From NCBI GenBank assembly GCA_964036195.1, contig OZ038456.1:15934001-15998000 (forward strand): a stretch of DNA of 64,000 nt, written 5' to 3'. The stretch is not shown here. Below: more notes on the stretch, generated by a model, which was not told the origin of the DNA, ran no database searches, and worked only from the letters and a program-made list of their open reading frames with translations. Numbering within the stretch: position 1 is the first letter of the stretch. Source of the DNA: Sphaerolaimus hirsutus. Lineage: Eukaryota; Nematoda; Chromadorea; Monhysterida; Sphaerolaimidae.

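Noticed and set aside
60759-63975. Plus-strand frames of 117 to 369 codons over the 59-residue repeats
   Set aside because: Antisense shadows of exon e1.
1-64000. Two adjacent genes (a spring protein and a twitchin-like kinase)
   Set aside because: All exon phases match through the whole window, and no stop, polyA signal or promoter-like region was seen between the parts. Only transcripts can exclude separate promoters.

Overview
The window is animal (metazoan) DNA and holds one gene fragment on the minus strand. The gene is a giant titin / twitchin / TTN-1-type muscle protein, and it runs off both ends of the window. I could chain 64 exons (e1 at the high-coordinate, N-terminal end; e64 at position 1). 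They are joined by 63 introns with GT..AG borders (one may be GC..AG), and every junction keeps codon phase. Together they give about 39.5 kb of coding sequence, one uninterrupted frame of about 13,177 codons. No second gene, RNA gene, promoter or polyA site was found. The kinase, SH3, Ig and Fn3 layout and the very long Lys/Glu/Pro-rich tracts suggest an invertebrate; the species cannot be told from the sequence.

Layout from N to C terminus (high to low coordinates): (1) 64000-60796, about 17 tandem 59-residue repeats. (2) 59998-40082, one 19.9-kb exon with about 99 tandem 65-residue repeats related to the first set. (3) 39606-37132, short acidic/Ser-rich linker exons. (4) 37044-35717, an SH3 domain split by an intron. 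(5) 35404-29369, four Ig domains. (6) 29066-20805, PEVK-like exons, including a 3.1-kb exon with 21 tandem 41-residue repeats. (7) 20722-18556, four Ig domains. (8) 18488-8526, nine Fn3 and four Ig domains. (9) 8219-5636, a linker, a complete Ser/Thr kinase of myosin-light-chain-kinase type and its basic Trp-containing tail. (10) 5345-342, five Ig domains, then a Ser/Gly/Pro-rich exon at the window edge.

By family knowledge such a protein lies in the sarcomere. The repeats would act as a disordered spring, the Ig/Fn3 domains as the structural rod, SH3 as a ligand-binding site and the kinase as a regulated or force-sensing enzyme. 

The introns are full of small transposons. At least four hAT-type non-autonomous elements have perfect 8-bp target-site duplications and several are nested in each other. 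A second family of palindromic elements (ends like CCGTATTTCCTCGAA) occurs in at least ten introns, one of them exactly at the 5' splice site of the giant exon. The most notable feature is the 19.9-kb repeat exon with its higher-order repeat structure.
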